Assembly (NCBI RefSeq): GCF_040026395.1
Contig: NZ_CP157278.1
Coordinates: forward strand, 5,456,001 to 5,520,000
DNA: 64,000 nt
Source of the DNA: Pedobacter lusitanus
Lineage (GTDB): Bacteria; Bacteroidota; Bacteroidia; Sphingobacteriales; Sphingobacteriaceae
Reading direction: 5' to 3'
The position numbers and the translations under genes were made by a program. Numbering within the stretch: position 1 is the first letter of the stretch; the number at the start of each line of letters is the position of its first letter. Shown one piece after another: positions 43,815 through 52,739 of the stretch. The notes under the pieces are model-generated. The model was given only the letters and a program-made list of their open reading frames with translations, was not told the DNA's origin and did no database searches.

Positions 43815-44105
43815 ATGAACATAGATAAAGCGACGATTTATAAGGTGGCAGACCTGGCAAGGATTGAGATTGCGGAGGAAGAAGTGGGGACTTTGCAGGC
43901 TGATATGAACAAAATCCTCACCTTTATGGAGAAGTTAAATGAGCTGGATACCAAAAATGTGGAACCGCTTGTTTATATGAATCCTGAGGTGAATGTCTGG
44001 AGAGAGGATGAAGTGAAACAGGAGCTGACAGTCAGTGAAGGTTTGAAAAATGCTGCATTGCATAACGAAGAATTCTTTCTTGTACCGAAAATACTGGATA
44101 AATAA
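43815..44105 (+). CDS. gatC: Asp-tRNA(Asn)/Glu-tRNA(Gln) amidotransferase subunit C
   Basis: Small subunit of 96 residues that stabilises the GatCAB amidotransferase. It shows the family pattern VADLARIEIAEEEVGTLQAD, ILTFMEKLNELDTKNVEPL and WREDEVKQELTVSE. gatA and gatB are not in the window, as is usual for dispersed gat genes. An ABC ATPase gene follows 82 bp later on the same strand. Confidence 0.95.
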   Translation: MNIDKATIYKVADLARIEIAEEEVGTLQADMNKILTFMEKLNELDTKNVEPLVYMNPEVNVWREDEVKQELTVSEGLKNAALHNEEFFLVPKILDK

Positions 44106-44187
44106 TTTCGTTTGTAACAACAGGACGCTGATGATGTCTAACCTCAGAAGCTACTAAAAGCTTGTCATTGTTAAAATAAAGGCACAG

Positions 44188-44952
44188 ATGGAAAAACCGT
44201 TAATAGATATCAAAGAAATAGGCCGTAAATACGTGATAGGGACTGAGGTTATCCATGCCCTGAAATCAGTTTCACTTCAGATTAATAAAGGTGAGTTTGT
44301 GGCCTTAATGGGCCCCTCAGGCTCAGGAAAGTCAACTTTGATGAATATTTTGGGTTGTTTGGATACACCCAGTAAAGGAGATTATATCCTCAACGGCATT
44401 AATGTAAGTCATATGACTGATGATGCACTTGCTGAGGTAAGGAACCAGGAAATCGGGTTCGTATTCCAGACTTTTAACCTGCTGCCAAGATCCACCTCGC
44501 TGGATAATGTGGCTTTACCGTTGATTTATGCCGGGGTTGCCAAAAAAGACCGCGACAAACGTGCGACTACAGCTCTGGAGAATGTTGGTCTGGGAAATCG
44601 TGTAACCCATAAACCGAATGAGCTTTCAGGTGGTCAGCGGCAGCGTGTGGCTGTTGCCAGGGCATTGATCAATGATCCTTCCATTATTCTTGCCGATGAG
44701 CCTACAGGTAATCTGGATACTAAAACCTCTGTTGAAATTATGGGGCTGCTGGAAGAAATTCACAGTAAAGGAAATACGATCATTTTAGTAACGCACGAGG
44801 AAGATATTGCGATGCATGCACACCGTATTGTCAGAATGCGTGACGGACTGATTGAAAATGATTATCTGAATACAGACATTAAAACTGTTTCTCCCCGTCT
44901 TTCTAAATTAATGGAGACTGGAGAGAACTTTGAGAAAATGGGACATAATTAA
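44188..44952 (+). CDS. MacB/LolD-type ABC transporter ATP-binding protein
   Basis: ATPase of 254 residues. Walker A is [15 protein letters not shown], the signature is [15 protein letters not shown] and Walker B is [14 protein letters not shown], followed by the switch His in LVTHEED. Its class pairs with FtsX-like permeases that move substrates across or out of the membrane mechanically. A permease of exactly this type lies 3.4 kb downstream on the same strand and is a likely partner. Its stop overlaps the next start by one base (TAATG). Confidence 0.93.
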   Translation: MEKPLIDIKEIGRKYVIGTEVIHALKSVSLQINKGEFVALMGPSGSGKSTLMNILGCLDTPSKGDYILNGINVSHMTDDALAEVRNQEIGFVFQTFNLLPRSTSLDNVALPLIYAGVAKKDRDKRATTALENVGLGNRVTHKPNELSGGQRQRVAVARALINDPSIILADEPTGNLDTKTSVEIMGLLEEIHSKGNTIILVTHEEDIAMHAHRIVRMRDGLIENDYLNTDIKTVSPRLSKLMETGENFEKMGHN

Positions 44953-45500
44953 TGAAGATATATACCAAAACCGGTGATAAGGGACAAACCTCGTTAATCG
45001 GGGGGACACGTGTCCCAAAATTTCATCTCCGTATAGAATGTTATGGTACGGTAGATGAGCTGAATTCATATGTTGGCCTGATTCAATGTCAGGATATTGA
45101 CATACATGCAAAACAGGTACTAAAGGAAATTCAGGATCGTTTATTCACCATAGGTGCTTCACTGGCTGCTGATCCGGAAAAATCAAAGATGAAAATCCCC
45201 GATTTAAATCTGACTGATATCACGCTGCTTGAAGAAGAGATGGACAAAATGAACGAAATTTTGCCTGAACTGAAGCACTTTGTATTGCCAGGAGGAAATA
45301 CTGTAGTTTCTTATTGTCATATAGCCCGGTGTATTTGCAGAAGAGCAGAAAGACTGACCGTACATCTGGCCACAGAAAGTTTTGTTGATGATAAGGTTAC
45401 CATATACTTAAACAGATTAAGCGATTATCTGTTTGTTCTGGCAAGAAAGCTTGGTTTTGATGATAAAACAGATGAAAGTATCTGGTTGCCAAGACTATAA
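44952..45500 (+). CDS. ATP:cob(I)alamin adenosyltransferase (PduO type)
   Basis: Enzyme of 182 residues making adenosylcobalamin from cob(I)alamin and ATP. The N-terminal nucleotide segment KIYTKTGDKGQTSLIGGTRV and the later RCICRRAERLTVHL with YLNRLSDYLFVLAR are diagnostic. It overlaps the ABC ATPase gene by one base, so the two are co-transcribed, although the functions look unrelated. Confidence 0.95.
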   Translation: MKIYTKTGDKGQTSLIGGTRVPKFHLRIECYGTVDELNSYVGLIQCQDIDIHAKQVLKEIQDRLFTIGASLAADPEKSKMKIPDLNLTDITLLEEEMDKMNEILPELKHFVLPGGNTVVSYCHIARCICRRAERLTVHLATESFVDDKVTIYLNRLSDYLFVLARKLGFDDKTDESIWLPRL

Positions 45501-45584
45501 AATGGTGGAGAAAAAAATTTGTTTTCATCAGTATTTTTAATATACTTTTGCAAAATAAATAAGCACAATAAAATAGTATAGAAT

Positions 45585-45806
45585 ATGTATTGGACATTAG
45601 AATTAGCATCGCATTTGGAAGACGCTCCATGGCCTGCAACAAAAGACGAACTTATTGATTACGGTATCAGATCTGGTGCACCGGTAGAAGTTATAGAAAA
45701 CCTTCAGGCATTAGAAGATGATGGTGAGCCGTATGAAACTATTGAAGAGATCTGGCCGGATTATCCGACTAAAGACGACTTCTTCTTTAATGAAGACGAA
45801 TATTAA
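45585..45806 (+). CDS. DUF2795 family protein
   Basis: Acidic protein of 73 residues (MYWTLELASHLEDAPWPATK, then VIENLQALEDDGEPYETIEE) that matches DUF2795, conserved across Bacteroidota and of unknown function. It has its own terminator and probably its own promoter; it is an intact housekeeping-like gene rather than a fragment. Confidence 0.88.
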   Translation: MYWTLELASHLEDAPWPATKDELIDYGIRSGAPVEVIENLQALEDDGEPYETIEEIWPDYPTKDDFFFNEDEY

Positions 45807-45853
45807 AAACTGCTTAAATACGATTTAAACAGTATTCTTGAATACGCATAATT

Positions 45854-45887
45854 GGAAGCTCCGTTGACGGGGCTTTCTTTTTTTGGA
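45854..45887 (+). terminator. Terminator after the DUF2795 gene
   Basis: AAGCTCC/GGGGCTT stem with one G-T pair and a GTTGAC loop, followed by TCTTTTTTT. Confidence 0.8.
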
Positions 45888-45965
45888 ACGATGATTGTTT
45901 ATGAATTGTCAGGAGTTTGTCTAAACTTTCAAATCATTTAATTAACAAACCAAAAAAATACTATT

Positions 45966-46124
45966 ATGGGAAATTTACTTTATTTAGTTGCAGTAGTGTT
46001 AGTCATCCTTTGGGTAATTGGCTTTTTCTTTCACGGATTTGGTGATGTAGGAGGTTTAATCCACGTATTACTGGTGATTGCTGTAATTGCAATTATCTTG
46101 AAAATAATCAATAGGGCCGCTTAA
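45966..46124 (+). CDS. Small lmo0937/DUF5670-type membrane protein
   Basis: An open frame of 52 residues, shorter than usual cut-offs, starting at ATG 45966 after an A-rich leader. It has two hydrophobic helices (about 4-22 and 31-48) around FFHGFGDVGGLIHVL, the pattern of lmo0937/DUF5670-like membrane peptides found widely in Bacteroidota. Function unknown; often stress-induced. A terminator follows 30 bp later. Confidence 0.8.
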   Translation: MGNLLYLVAVVLVILWVIGFFFHGFGDVGGLIHVLLVIAVIAIILKIINRAA

Positions 46125-46153
46125 CAGCAAGACATAGCGAATATCATAGACAG

Positions 46154-46182
46154 AGGCTTCTGAGAAATCAGAAGCCTTTCTT
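46154..46182. terminator. Terminator between the small membrane protein and ispD
   Basis: AGGCTTCTGA/TCAGAAGCCT around GAAA, then TTCTTTTTG on the plus strand. Its right arm overlaps the last codons of the convergent ispD gene. Confidence 0.75.
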
Positions 46183-46845
46183 TTTGAGCAGGAAGGAGGC
46201 CATTTCCAGATCCTGTTCATAAGTGATTTTAATATTATTCCGTTCTCCGGGTAACAGGTTAATAGGATATCCGGCTCTTTCTACAACTGAAGCATCATCT
46301 GTGAATTCATTTCTGTAAGGCTGCAAATAAGCCTTTTTGAGCTGTTCTATCTGGAAAGTCTGAGGTGTTTGAATTAAAAACAATTCGTCTCTGTTTAAGG
46401 CTTCTGAGGCCTGTCCCTCGCGTTTCATTCTAACTGAATCTACAGGTTGTATGGCAGTAACTGCGTTGCCTGTTTCTTCGGCCATCTGATAAGACCGGAG
46501 GATAAGCTCTGGAGTAATTAAAGGACGCACTGCATCATGAATAGCTACAATTGCTTTGCCTTTAATTGTTTTCAGGCCATTACGTACCGAATCAAAGCGT
46601 TCCTGTCCGCCTTTAACCACCTCATGAGGAACTTTAAAGTCATGTTTGCTGCATAATTCTTCCCAGAACAGATGCTGATGGATATTCAGAACTAAAATGA
46701 TCTTCGGATTCAGGGCACATTGACTAAAGGCCTCCAGGGTATGCATTAGAATAGGTTTGCCATCCAGTTCCAGAAATTGTTTCGCGATAGCTAAATTCAT
46801 TCTGTTGCCTTTGCCACCTGCAACAATTATAGCAAAATAGTTCAT
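46168..46845 (-). CDS. ispD: 2-C-methyl-D-erythritol 4-phosphate cytidylyltransferase
   Basis: Enzyme of 225 residues in the MEP isoprenoid pathway, transferring CMP from CTP. It has AIIVAGGKGNRMNLAIAKQF (nucleotide loop), AIHDAVRPLI and the late TDDASVVERAGYP. Start set at ATG 46845 because the family begins right before AIIVAGG; the longer frame from 46875 adds ten unlike residues. A single gene here; no ispF follows. Confidence 0.95.
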   Translation of the reverse strand: MNYFAIIVAGGKGNRMNLAIAKQFLELDGKPILMHTLEAFSQCALNPKIILVLNIHQHLFWEELCSKHDFKVPHEVVKGGQERFDSVRNGLKTIKGKAIVAIHDAVRPLITPELILRSYQMAEETGNAVTAIQPVDSVRMKREGQASEALNRDELFLIQTPQTFQIEQLKKAYLQPYRNEFTDDASVVERAGYPINLLPGERNNIKITYEQDLEMASFLLKKKGF

Positions 46846-46956
46846 TTGTTCGTTTATTGGGTCAGCGGAATACACGAAAATTAAGAGCTGCTTAAAATTA
46901 TAAATTTAAAACAGGTTTTAAGAATTAAATGTAGTATTGAGTTTTTTAGGCAAAAA

Positions 46957-46986
46957 AAATAGGAGAATCAAAAGATCCTCCTATTT
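46957..46986 (-). terminator. Terminator of queA
   Basis: AAATAGGAG-A-ATC paired with GAT-C-CTCCTATTT around AAAA. On the minus strand T residues follow; it lies 20 bp past the queA stop. Confidence 0.75.
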
Positions 46987-47006
46987 ATCAGCTTTGTTTT
47001 AAACAA

Positions 47007-48056
47007 TTAGATGATCAGCATAGCGTCACCGTAACTGTAGAAACGATATTTTTCTTTTAATGCAACGTCATAAGCATGTCTTACGTAGTCATAACCACCG
47101 AATGCACTGATCATCATCAATAAAGTTGATTCAGGAGTGTGGAAGTTGGTGATCATAGAGTTTGCAATGCTGAAGTCATATGGAGGGAAGATAAACTTAC
47201 TTGTCCAGTCATTGGCTGGTTTAAGTGTTCTTCCTGAAGAAACAGCAGATTCAATAGCACGCATAGAAGTAGTACCAACAGCACAGATACGTCTTTTTTC
47301 GGCCAGTGCCTTGTTAACGATATTTGCCTGTGATTCTTCAATAATGAATTGCTCAGAATCCATTTTGTGTTTAGTTAAATCTTCTACCTCAACAGATCTG
47401 AAAGTACCTAAACCTACGTGAAGGGTTACTTCTGCAAAGTTGATTCCTTTCAGTTCAAGACGTTTCATTAACTCACGGCTAAAGTGCATACCTGCAGTTG
47501 GAGCGGCAACAGCACCTTCATGTTTAGCGAAGATAGTCTGGTAACGTTCTTTATCCTGTGCAGTAGCTTTACGTTTGATATATTTTGGAAGTGGAGTTTC
47601 TCCAAGGATCTCAATATTCTTTCTGAATTCTTCGTCAGTACCGTCAAAAAGGAAACGGATAGTACGTCCGCGGGAAGTCGTGTTGTCAACAACTTCTGCT
47701 ACCAGCAAATCATCATCACCAAAATAAAGTTTGTTTCCTACACGGATTTTACGTGCCGGGTCTACTAAAACATCCCATAAACGTAGTTCTTTATTTAGCT
47801 CACGTAGTAAAAACACTTCAATTGTAGCACCGGTTTTCTCTTTATTACCGTATAAACGCGCAGGAAAAACCTTCGTGTTATTCAATATCATTACATCCTG
47901 ATCATCAAAATATTCCAAAATATCTTTAAAGATTTTATGTTCAATTTTGCCTGAGTCTCTATGCAAAACCATCAAACGGGCTTCGTCCCTGTGTTCTGAA
48001 GGATTATTGGCAATTAATGATTCAGGTAGATTAAACTTAAATTGAGATAACTTCAT
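47007..48056 (-). CDS. queA: S-adenosylmethionine:tRNA ribosyltransferase-isomerase
   Basis: Enzyme of 349 residues that turns preQ1 in tRNA into epoxyqueuosine. Visible family motifs are [51 protein letters not shown] and [19 protein letters not shown]. Length matches the family. Monocistronic between two terminators. Confidence 0.97.
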   Translation of the reverse strand: MKLSQFKFNLPESLIANNPSEHRDEARLMVLHRDSGKIEHKIFKDILEYFDDQDVMILNNTKVFPARLYGNKEKTGATIEVFLLRELNKELRLWDVLVDPARKIRVGNKLYFGDDDLLVAEVVDNTTSRGRTIRFLFDGTDEEFRKNIEILGETPLPKYIKRKATAQDKERYQTIFAKHEGAVAAPTAGMHFSRELMKRLELKGINFAEVTLHVGLGTFRSVEVEDLTKHKMDSEQFIIEESQANIVNKALAEKRRICAVGTTSMRAIESAVSSGRTLKPANDWTSKFIFPPYDFSIANSMITNFHTPESTLLMMISAFGGYDYVRHAYDVALKEKYRFYSYGDAMLII

Positions 48057-48306
48057 GTTTTTATAAAATAATTAAGGCCGCAAATTTACGAAAATTAATG
48101 CTTACTAGTATATAAATATTTATTCTGATAAATTTATGCTATTTTTCATTTGGATAGGGTTGTTTTTTTTTGTGGTATTCAGGCTTTTGATCGTACTGAG
48201 GAATAAACGCGGATTAGTGACAATGATTATCCCGGTTAAATAAATTTTAATAATAAACTGACTTTTACTGTAACCTTTTCACCCTTTTTTAATCTAAAGT
48301 GTAATT

Positions 48307-49551
48307 ATGATGATATTCAGACTTATAGGTGAAAGTTTCAGGTTTGCTGCCGATGCACTCCGTCAGAATAAACTGAGAACTATGCTCTCCTTATTGGGGA
48401 TTACGATCGGTATATTCACGATTATTGCTGTTTTCTCTGGTGTGGACACGCTGAGAAATAAATTACAGGAAAGTGTCGATAAATTAGGTTCCAACACGCT
48501 TTTTGTGCAGAAATGGCCATGGGGTTTTGGTGGAGATTATCCCTGGTGGAAATATATTAACAGACCTGATCCGAGTCTGAGAGATTATACGGCTTTAAAA
48601 GAGCGTATGGAAAATGTTGATGGAATTTCTTTTGAAGCTTCGGCTGGTAACAGAACCATCAAGTACAGAAGCAGTTCTGTAAGTGGAGTAACTTTAAATG
48701 CGGGAACGCAGGATTATGATAAGACCTGGACGCTGGATTTCCAGGAAGGCAGATATTTTACAGAAAGCGAAGGTAAATCAGGTGCTCCGGTTACCATTAT
48801 CGGTGCGCTGGTGGCAGAGGGCCTGTTTAATGGGGAACCGGCTGTAGGTAAGCAGATTAAAGTGATGGGGCGCAGAGTGACTGTAGTTGGAGTATTCAAG
48901 AAAGAGGGTGAAGACATGATCGGGATGTCTCAGGATAAAAACGTGCTGATCCCTTTAAATCTGGCAAAAGGATTATTTGATGTTCAGAATGGTAATTACG
49001 GGCCTCAGATTACGGTAAGAGGGAAAGAAGGAGTTCGATTGGAAGAAGTGGAAAGTGAGCTTGAAGGAGCTATGCGTGCTATACACCGGACCAAACCCGG
49101 ATCTGAAGAGGATTTCGCACTGAACAAAACAACAATGATTTCTAATCAGCTGGATATGATGTTTAAGATGGTCAGAATAGCTGGTTGGGTAATTGGAGGT
49201 TTTTCTATTTTGGTGGGAGGATTTGGTATCGCAAACATTATGTTCGTTTCTGTGAAGGAAAGAACCAATATTATAGGTATACAAAAATCGCTCGGCGCAA
49301 AGAATTATTTTATTTTACTGCAGTTCATGTTTGAAGCTATTGCACTTTGTGTACTGGGAGGGTTACTGGGGCTGTTACTGGTGTATAGTTTAACGCTGGT
49401 GTTTACTTATGGGTTTAAAGTCGAGGTCGTTCTTTATCTGAAAAATATCATTATGGGAATCAGTATATCGGTAATTATCGGAATGATATCTGGTTTCTGG
49501 CCGGCTTATTCAGCTTCAAGACTGGATCCGGTAGAGGCGATAAGGTCTTAA
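48307..49551 (+). CDS. MacB/FtsX-type ABC transporter permease
   Basis: Membrane protein of 414 residues: helix 1 at about 22-45 (KLRTMLSLLGITIGIFTIIA), a periplasmic MacB_PCD domain, then three C-terminal helices (IAGWVIGGFSILVGGFGIAN, FMFEAIALCVLGGLLGLLL, IIMGISISVIIGMISGFWPA) and the closing SRLDPVEAIRS. This four-helix plan and the SLLGITIGIF start are typical of MacB-type exporters. The ATPase it needs is probably the one at 44188-44952. Confidence 0.93.
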   Translation: MMIFRLIGESFRFAADALRQNKLRTMLSLLGITIGIFTIIAVFSGVDTLRNKLQESVDKLGSNTLFVQKWPWGFGGDYPWWKYINRPDPSLRDYTALKERMENVDGISFEASAGNRTIKYRSSSVSGVTLNAGTQDYDKTWTLDFQEGRYFTESEGKSGAPVTIIGALVAEGLFNGEPAVGKQIKVMGRRVTVVGVFKKEGEDMIGMSQDKNVLIPLNLAKGLFDVQNGNYGPQITVRGKEGVRLEEVESELEGAMRAIHRTKPGSEEDFALNKTTMISNQLDMMFKMVRIAGWVIGGFSILVGGFGIANIMFVSVKERTNIIGIQKSLGAKNYFILLQFMFEAIALCVLGGLLGLLLVYSLTLVFTYGFKVEVVLYLKNIIMGISISVIIGMISGFWPAYSASRLDPVEAIRS

Positions 49552-49570
49552 ACAGGAAGAAGAATTTTTT

Positions 49571-49602
49571 AAAAACGCTATATAATAATATGGCGTTTTT
49601 TT
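49571..49602 (+). terminator. Terminator after the permease gene
   Basis: AAAAACGC paired with GCGTTTTT, with an AT-rich inner stem, running into a T tract 20 bp past the stop. Confidence 0.75.
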
Positions 49603-49684
49603 ATACAATACACATTGTTGCATGTTTATATAATTAATATATTTGAATGATTACCTATCATTATTCATCTATTAATTAATTATT

Positions 49685-51052
49685 ATGAAAAACAAAGCAC
49701 TATTGTTGATCCCTTTTATTGCAGTCACTGCATGCAGTAAAGTTGGAGCGCTCAAAGAAGGTGGTGGAGCTCCGTCGGCGTCAGTCAGTTCTACAGCCAG
49801 GTTATTTACCGGAACCGGTAAGGATACCAAAGATTATGTCACCAAATATTTTGGCAGCAATATTGAAGTGAGTAATCTAGCAAACCCGGCTACAAATTAC
49901 TATGATTCGCTGGTAAACAGCAACAACTTCTCTTCGGCAAAGACATTGTTATGGGATAGTTGGAAAGCTGCTAATTCCAGCAGACTCAGTACTTTTAGCG
50001 GACCTGCTGAGAATAGTACTGCTGACTTTGTATGGGATATCCCATCTGGTGAACGTATGCCTGTTCAGCTAAGGAAGAAAGGTTCTAAACCGGTAACTGG
50101 TTATCCTTTTTTAATTAATCTGCATGGCGGCGGATCTTATCCGGGTACAACCACACCATGGGGTGCATCCGGGAATACTTCGGAATGGAATGCTGCAAAA
50201 AGTTTAGGACTGGCATATGCTGATGCACCCAGTTATTATTTTATTCCCCGCATGGCTGATGACAGAAAAGGCCGCTGGTATTATAAGCCACAACAGACAG
50301 CATGGTTAAGAGCATGGCAGTTAGCGGTTCTGGCTGGAGATGTTAATCCTGATAAAACCTATATACTGGGAATTTCGGAAGGCGGATATGGCAGTTTCAG
50401 AATGGGGGCATTTTTTGCTGATTATTTTGCCGGATTAGGACCAATGGCCGGGCCGGAAACTCCTGAAGGGGCAGCTATAGAAAATCTGAGAAATACTGCT
50501 ACCAGAGTAGAGGTAGGAGAGTTTGATACTGGTTTTGGCAGAAATGCAATGGGAGCGGACTGGAAAAAAAGATTAGATAGTGCTACTGCTGCAAACCCGG
50601 GGCAATTTAATCATGTTGTGGTTATTCAGCCTGGAAAAGGGCATGGAATTAATTATTATGATGTATCGCCATGGCTGGTCAAACAAACCAGAAAGAATTA
50701 TCCGGATACTTTATCTTTTCTTTATTATGATACTGACGGGGCATACAGAACAGGTTTTGGTCATGTCAGACTTGATGGCTTAAGTAAAGCAGGGAAAAAA
50801 GAGTTTAAAGTCATTAAGACTGGAAATACATTTGCTATTACAACAGGCAACAGGTCAGGTAGTGTAACGGGTAATATTACACTATATATTGATAAAGTTG
50901 ATTTTACTAAGCCTGTAGTGATTACCTTAAATGGTACTGAAAAATATAATGGTGTGGTTCAGCAAAACTTAGGCACTATGATTGAAAGTATTGCACTGTT
51001 TGGAGATCCTAAAAGGATATTCACTGCCAGGGCGGATATTGCAATTAACTAA
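49685..51052 (+). CDS. Lipoprotein alpha/beta hydrolase (esterase-like)
   Basis: Lipid-anchored hydrolase candidate of 455 residues; lipobox AVTACSK with Cys17. The oxyanion segment LINLHGGGSYPGT and the nucleophile elbow YILGISEGGYGSFR are clear, and a His in GKGHGINYYD is a candidate third residue. The C-terminal part (about 360-455) looks like an extra beta-domain. The precise reaction, such as an esterase on sugars or peptides, cannot be told. Own terminator downstream. Confidence 0.75.
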   Translation: MKNKALLLIPFIAVTACSKVGALKEGGGAPSASVSSTARLFTGTGKDTKDYVTKYFGSNIEVSNLANPATNYYDSLVNSNNFSSAKTLLWDSWKAANSSRLSTFSGPAENSTADFVWDIPSGERMPVQLRKKGSKPVTGYPFLINLHGGGSYPGTTTPWGASGNTSEWNAAKSLGLAYADAPSYYFIPRMADDRKGRWYYKPQQTAWLRAWQLAVLAGDVNPDKTYILGISEGGYGSFRMGAFFADYFAGLGPMAGPETPEGAAIENLRNTATRVEVGEFDTGFGRNAMGADWKKRLDSATAANPGQFNHVVVIQPGKGHGINYYDVSPWLVKQTRKNYPDTLSFLYYDTDGAYRTGFGHVRLDGLSKAGKKEFKVIKTGNTFAITTGNRSGSVTGNITLYIDKVDFTKPVVITLNGTEKYNGVVQQNLGTMIESIALFGDPKRIFTARADIAIN

Positions 51053-51056
51053 ATAT

Positions 51057-51106
51057 AAAGGCTGGCTATTGCAACATTCTTAAATTGTAATAGCCGGCCT
51101 TTTTAT
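51057..51106. terminator. Terminator between the hydrolase and MFS genes
   Basis: Long imperfect stem AAGGCTGGCTATTGCAA / TTGTAATAGCCGGCCTT (two wobble pairs) followed by TTTTATC on the plus strand; 5 bp past the hydrolase stop and 7 bp from the convergent MFS stop. Confidence 0.75.
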
Positions 51107-51112
51107 CTTGAA

Positions 51113-52300
51113 TTATCCCCGTTTGTACTGGATCAGTACAGCGAGAATAAAACCTGTAAATACAACGGCCATACTGAAAGGGAAAATGTACAGCATTCCA
51201 AAATGACTGGCAACACCGCCTACCAGTGGACCGGTAAGTCCGAGTGATAAGTCTATGAATAATCCATAACCTCCCAATGCAGCTCCCTGGTTGGAAGCTG
51301 GTACTCTTTTAACGGCTTCTACACCAAGTGCCGGGAAGATCAGTGAAAAACCAAGTCCGGCTATACCTGCGCCTATAAGTGCAACATGAGGATTAGTAGC
51401 TAAAGATAGGATGAGCAAGCCTGTGGATTCCATGGCAAGACAGGCTATAGCTGTTTTCATCCCGCCATAGGTTTCTATAGAACGTCCGAATATCAGACGG
51501 CCAACTATAAAAAGGACACTAAAAACAGATAAGCATAAAACAGCGCCAGTCCAGTTTAAGGAAGAATAGTACAGGGTGATAAAGGTAGAAATTGTTCCAA
51601 ATCCCAGACCACCAAGGGCAAGACAGATTCCGTAGGGAGATACTGTTTTAAGTACTTGCAGGAAGGGTTTTCTTGGTTCTTTATTATTTCCTTTTAAGGC
51701 TTTCTGACTTCTGGCATAGAAAAATCCGGTTACTCCGACTACGATTATCAGCAGACCAATACTGCCTATTCCGTAAGCATTATGAAGGATAACGCCCAGC
51801 GGAGCTCCAACAGCTAATGCACCGTAACTGGCAATACCGTTAAAAGAAATCGCTTTGCCGGTATGCTGGTCTCCAACAGCAATGATTGCCCAGTTAACGG
51901 GACTGGCACCAATCAGACCTTCGCCAAAACCGGTCATAAATCTGGTCAGTACAAGAACACCGAGACTCAGTGCAGGGATGTTTTGCAGATGATAAGCTAC
52001 AAATAGTAGGATCCCACTTAAAGCAAATCCGCCCATGCCTATTAAGACTGCTGGTTTTGGTCCTTTTTTATCAACAATATTTCCGGCATATCCGCGGAAT
52101 AAAAATGTAGTAACATATTGCAGACTGATCACTATACCTGCAATCATTGGGCTATAGCCAAGTTGATGATGAATAAAGACTGGTAATACGGCCAGTGACA
52201 ATCCGATAGTGAAATATCCGAGAAAAGTAAATGCGACGAATTTAGTAATTGTAAGGCGGATGTTTGATGATGAAATCTCCGCAATTGTATATGCTTGCAT
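51113..52300 (-). CDS. MFS transporter (YhhS-like)
   Basis: Twelve-helix major facilitator of 395 residues with the signature loop GYAGNIVDKKGPKPAVLIG between helices 2 and 3 and the motif LTRFMTGFGEGLIGASPVNW in helix 4. Related proteins export arabinose-like sugars, drugs or siderophores; substrate unknown. It is preceded by a good promoter at 52351-52358 and ends at a terminator shared with the hydrolase gene. Confidence 0.9.
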   Translation of the reverse strand: MQAYTIAEISSSNIRLTITKFVAFTFLGYFTIGLSLAVLPVFIHHQLGYSPMIAGIVISLQYVTTFLFRGYAGNIVDKKGPKPAVLIGMGGFALSGILLFVAYHLQNIPALSLGVLVLTRFMTGFGEGLIGASPVNWAIIAVGDQHTGKAISFNGIASYGALAVGAPLGVILHNAYGIGSIGLLIIVVGVTGFFYARSQKALKGNNKEPRKPFLQVLKTVSPYGICLALGGLGFGTISTFITLYYSSLNWTGAVLCLSVFSVLFIVGRLIFGRSIETYGGMKTAIACLAMESTGLLILSLATNPHVALIGAGIAGLGFSLIFPALGVEAVKRVPASNQGAALGGYGLFIDLSLGLTGPLVGGVASHFGMLYIFPFSMAVVFTGFILAVLIQYKRG

Positions 52301-52350
52301 AACGTTTATGTATCCTCAGGATAATTTGAGGTGATCCTGAGATGAAGGTG

Positions 52351-52358
52351 CAAAGTTA
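52351..52358 (-). promoter_or_regulatory. Predicted -7 element of the MFS gene; rest of 52301-52739 unassigned
   Basis: TAACTTTG on the minus strand, a perfect TAnnTTTG, about 50 bp before the MFS start. The remaining 380 bp up to the RHS gene are AT-rich; I see no gene and no convincing promoter for the RHS gene there. Confidence 0.45.
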
Positions 52359-52739
52359 AAGAGATTTCAGAGTGAGTTGGTATTTGTAAAGTCATGAATG
52401 TGGATGATTACTTTGAGATGAAATTTAGGAGGAGGTTTGGTGAGATTTTTTTGTCTGGTAGATATAGGTTTGATTTTTAAGAAGTTAATAATAATTCAAA
52501 GTTTTTTTTGATTATCATTAATTAGGAAGACGGGTAGAGGAGAAATAATTTATATATTTATTGATTATATGATATGCTCTTTTTGTGAATAAATTATCGC
52601 AATTTATATTAGTTGCTTCTTTTATGCCCAGACTGACCGATATGAGGTAAAATATAGAGTAGGGGTAATACAACAGCTTACATTTTTATTGGACGGATTA
52701 TCGGAAGCATTATATATATGTTATAAGAATTAACGTCTC

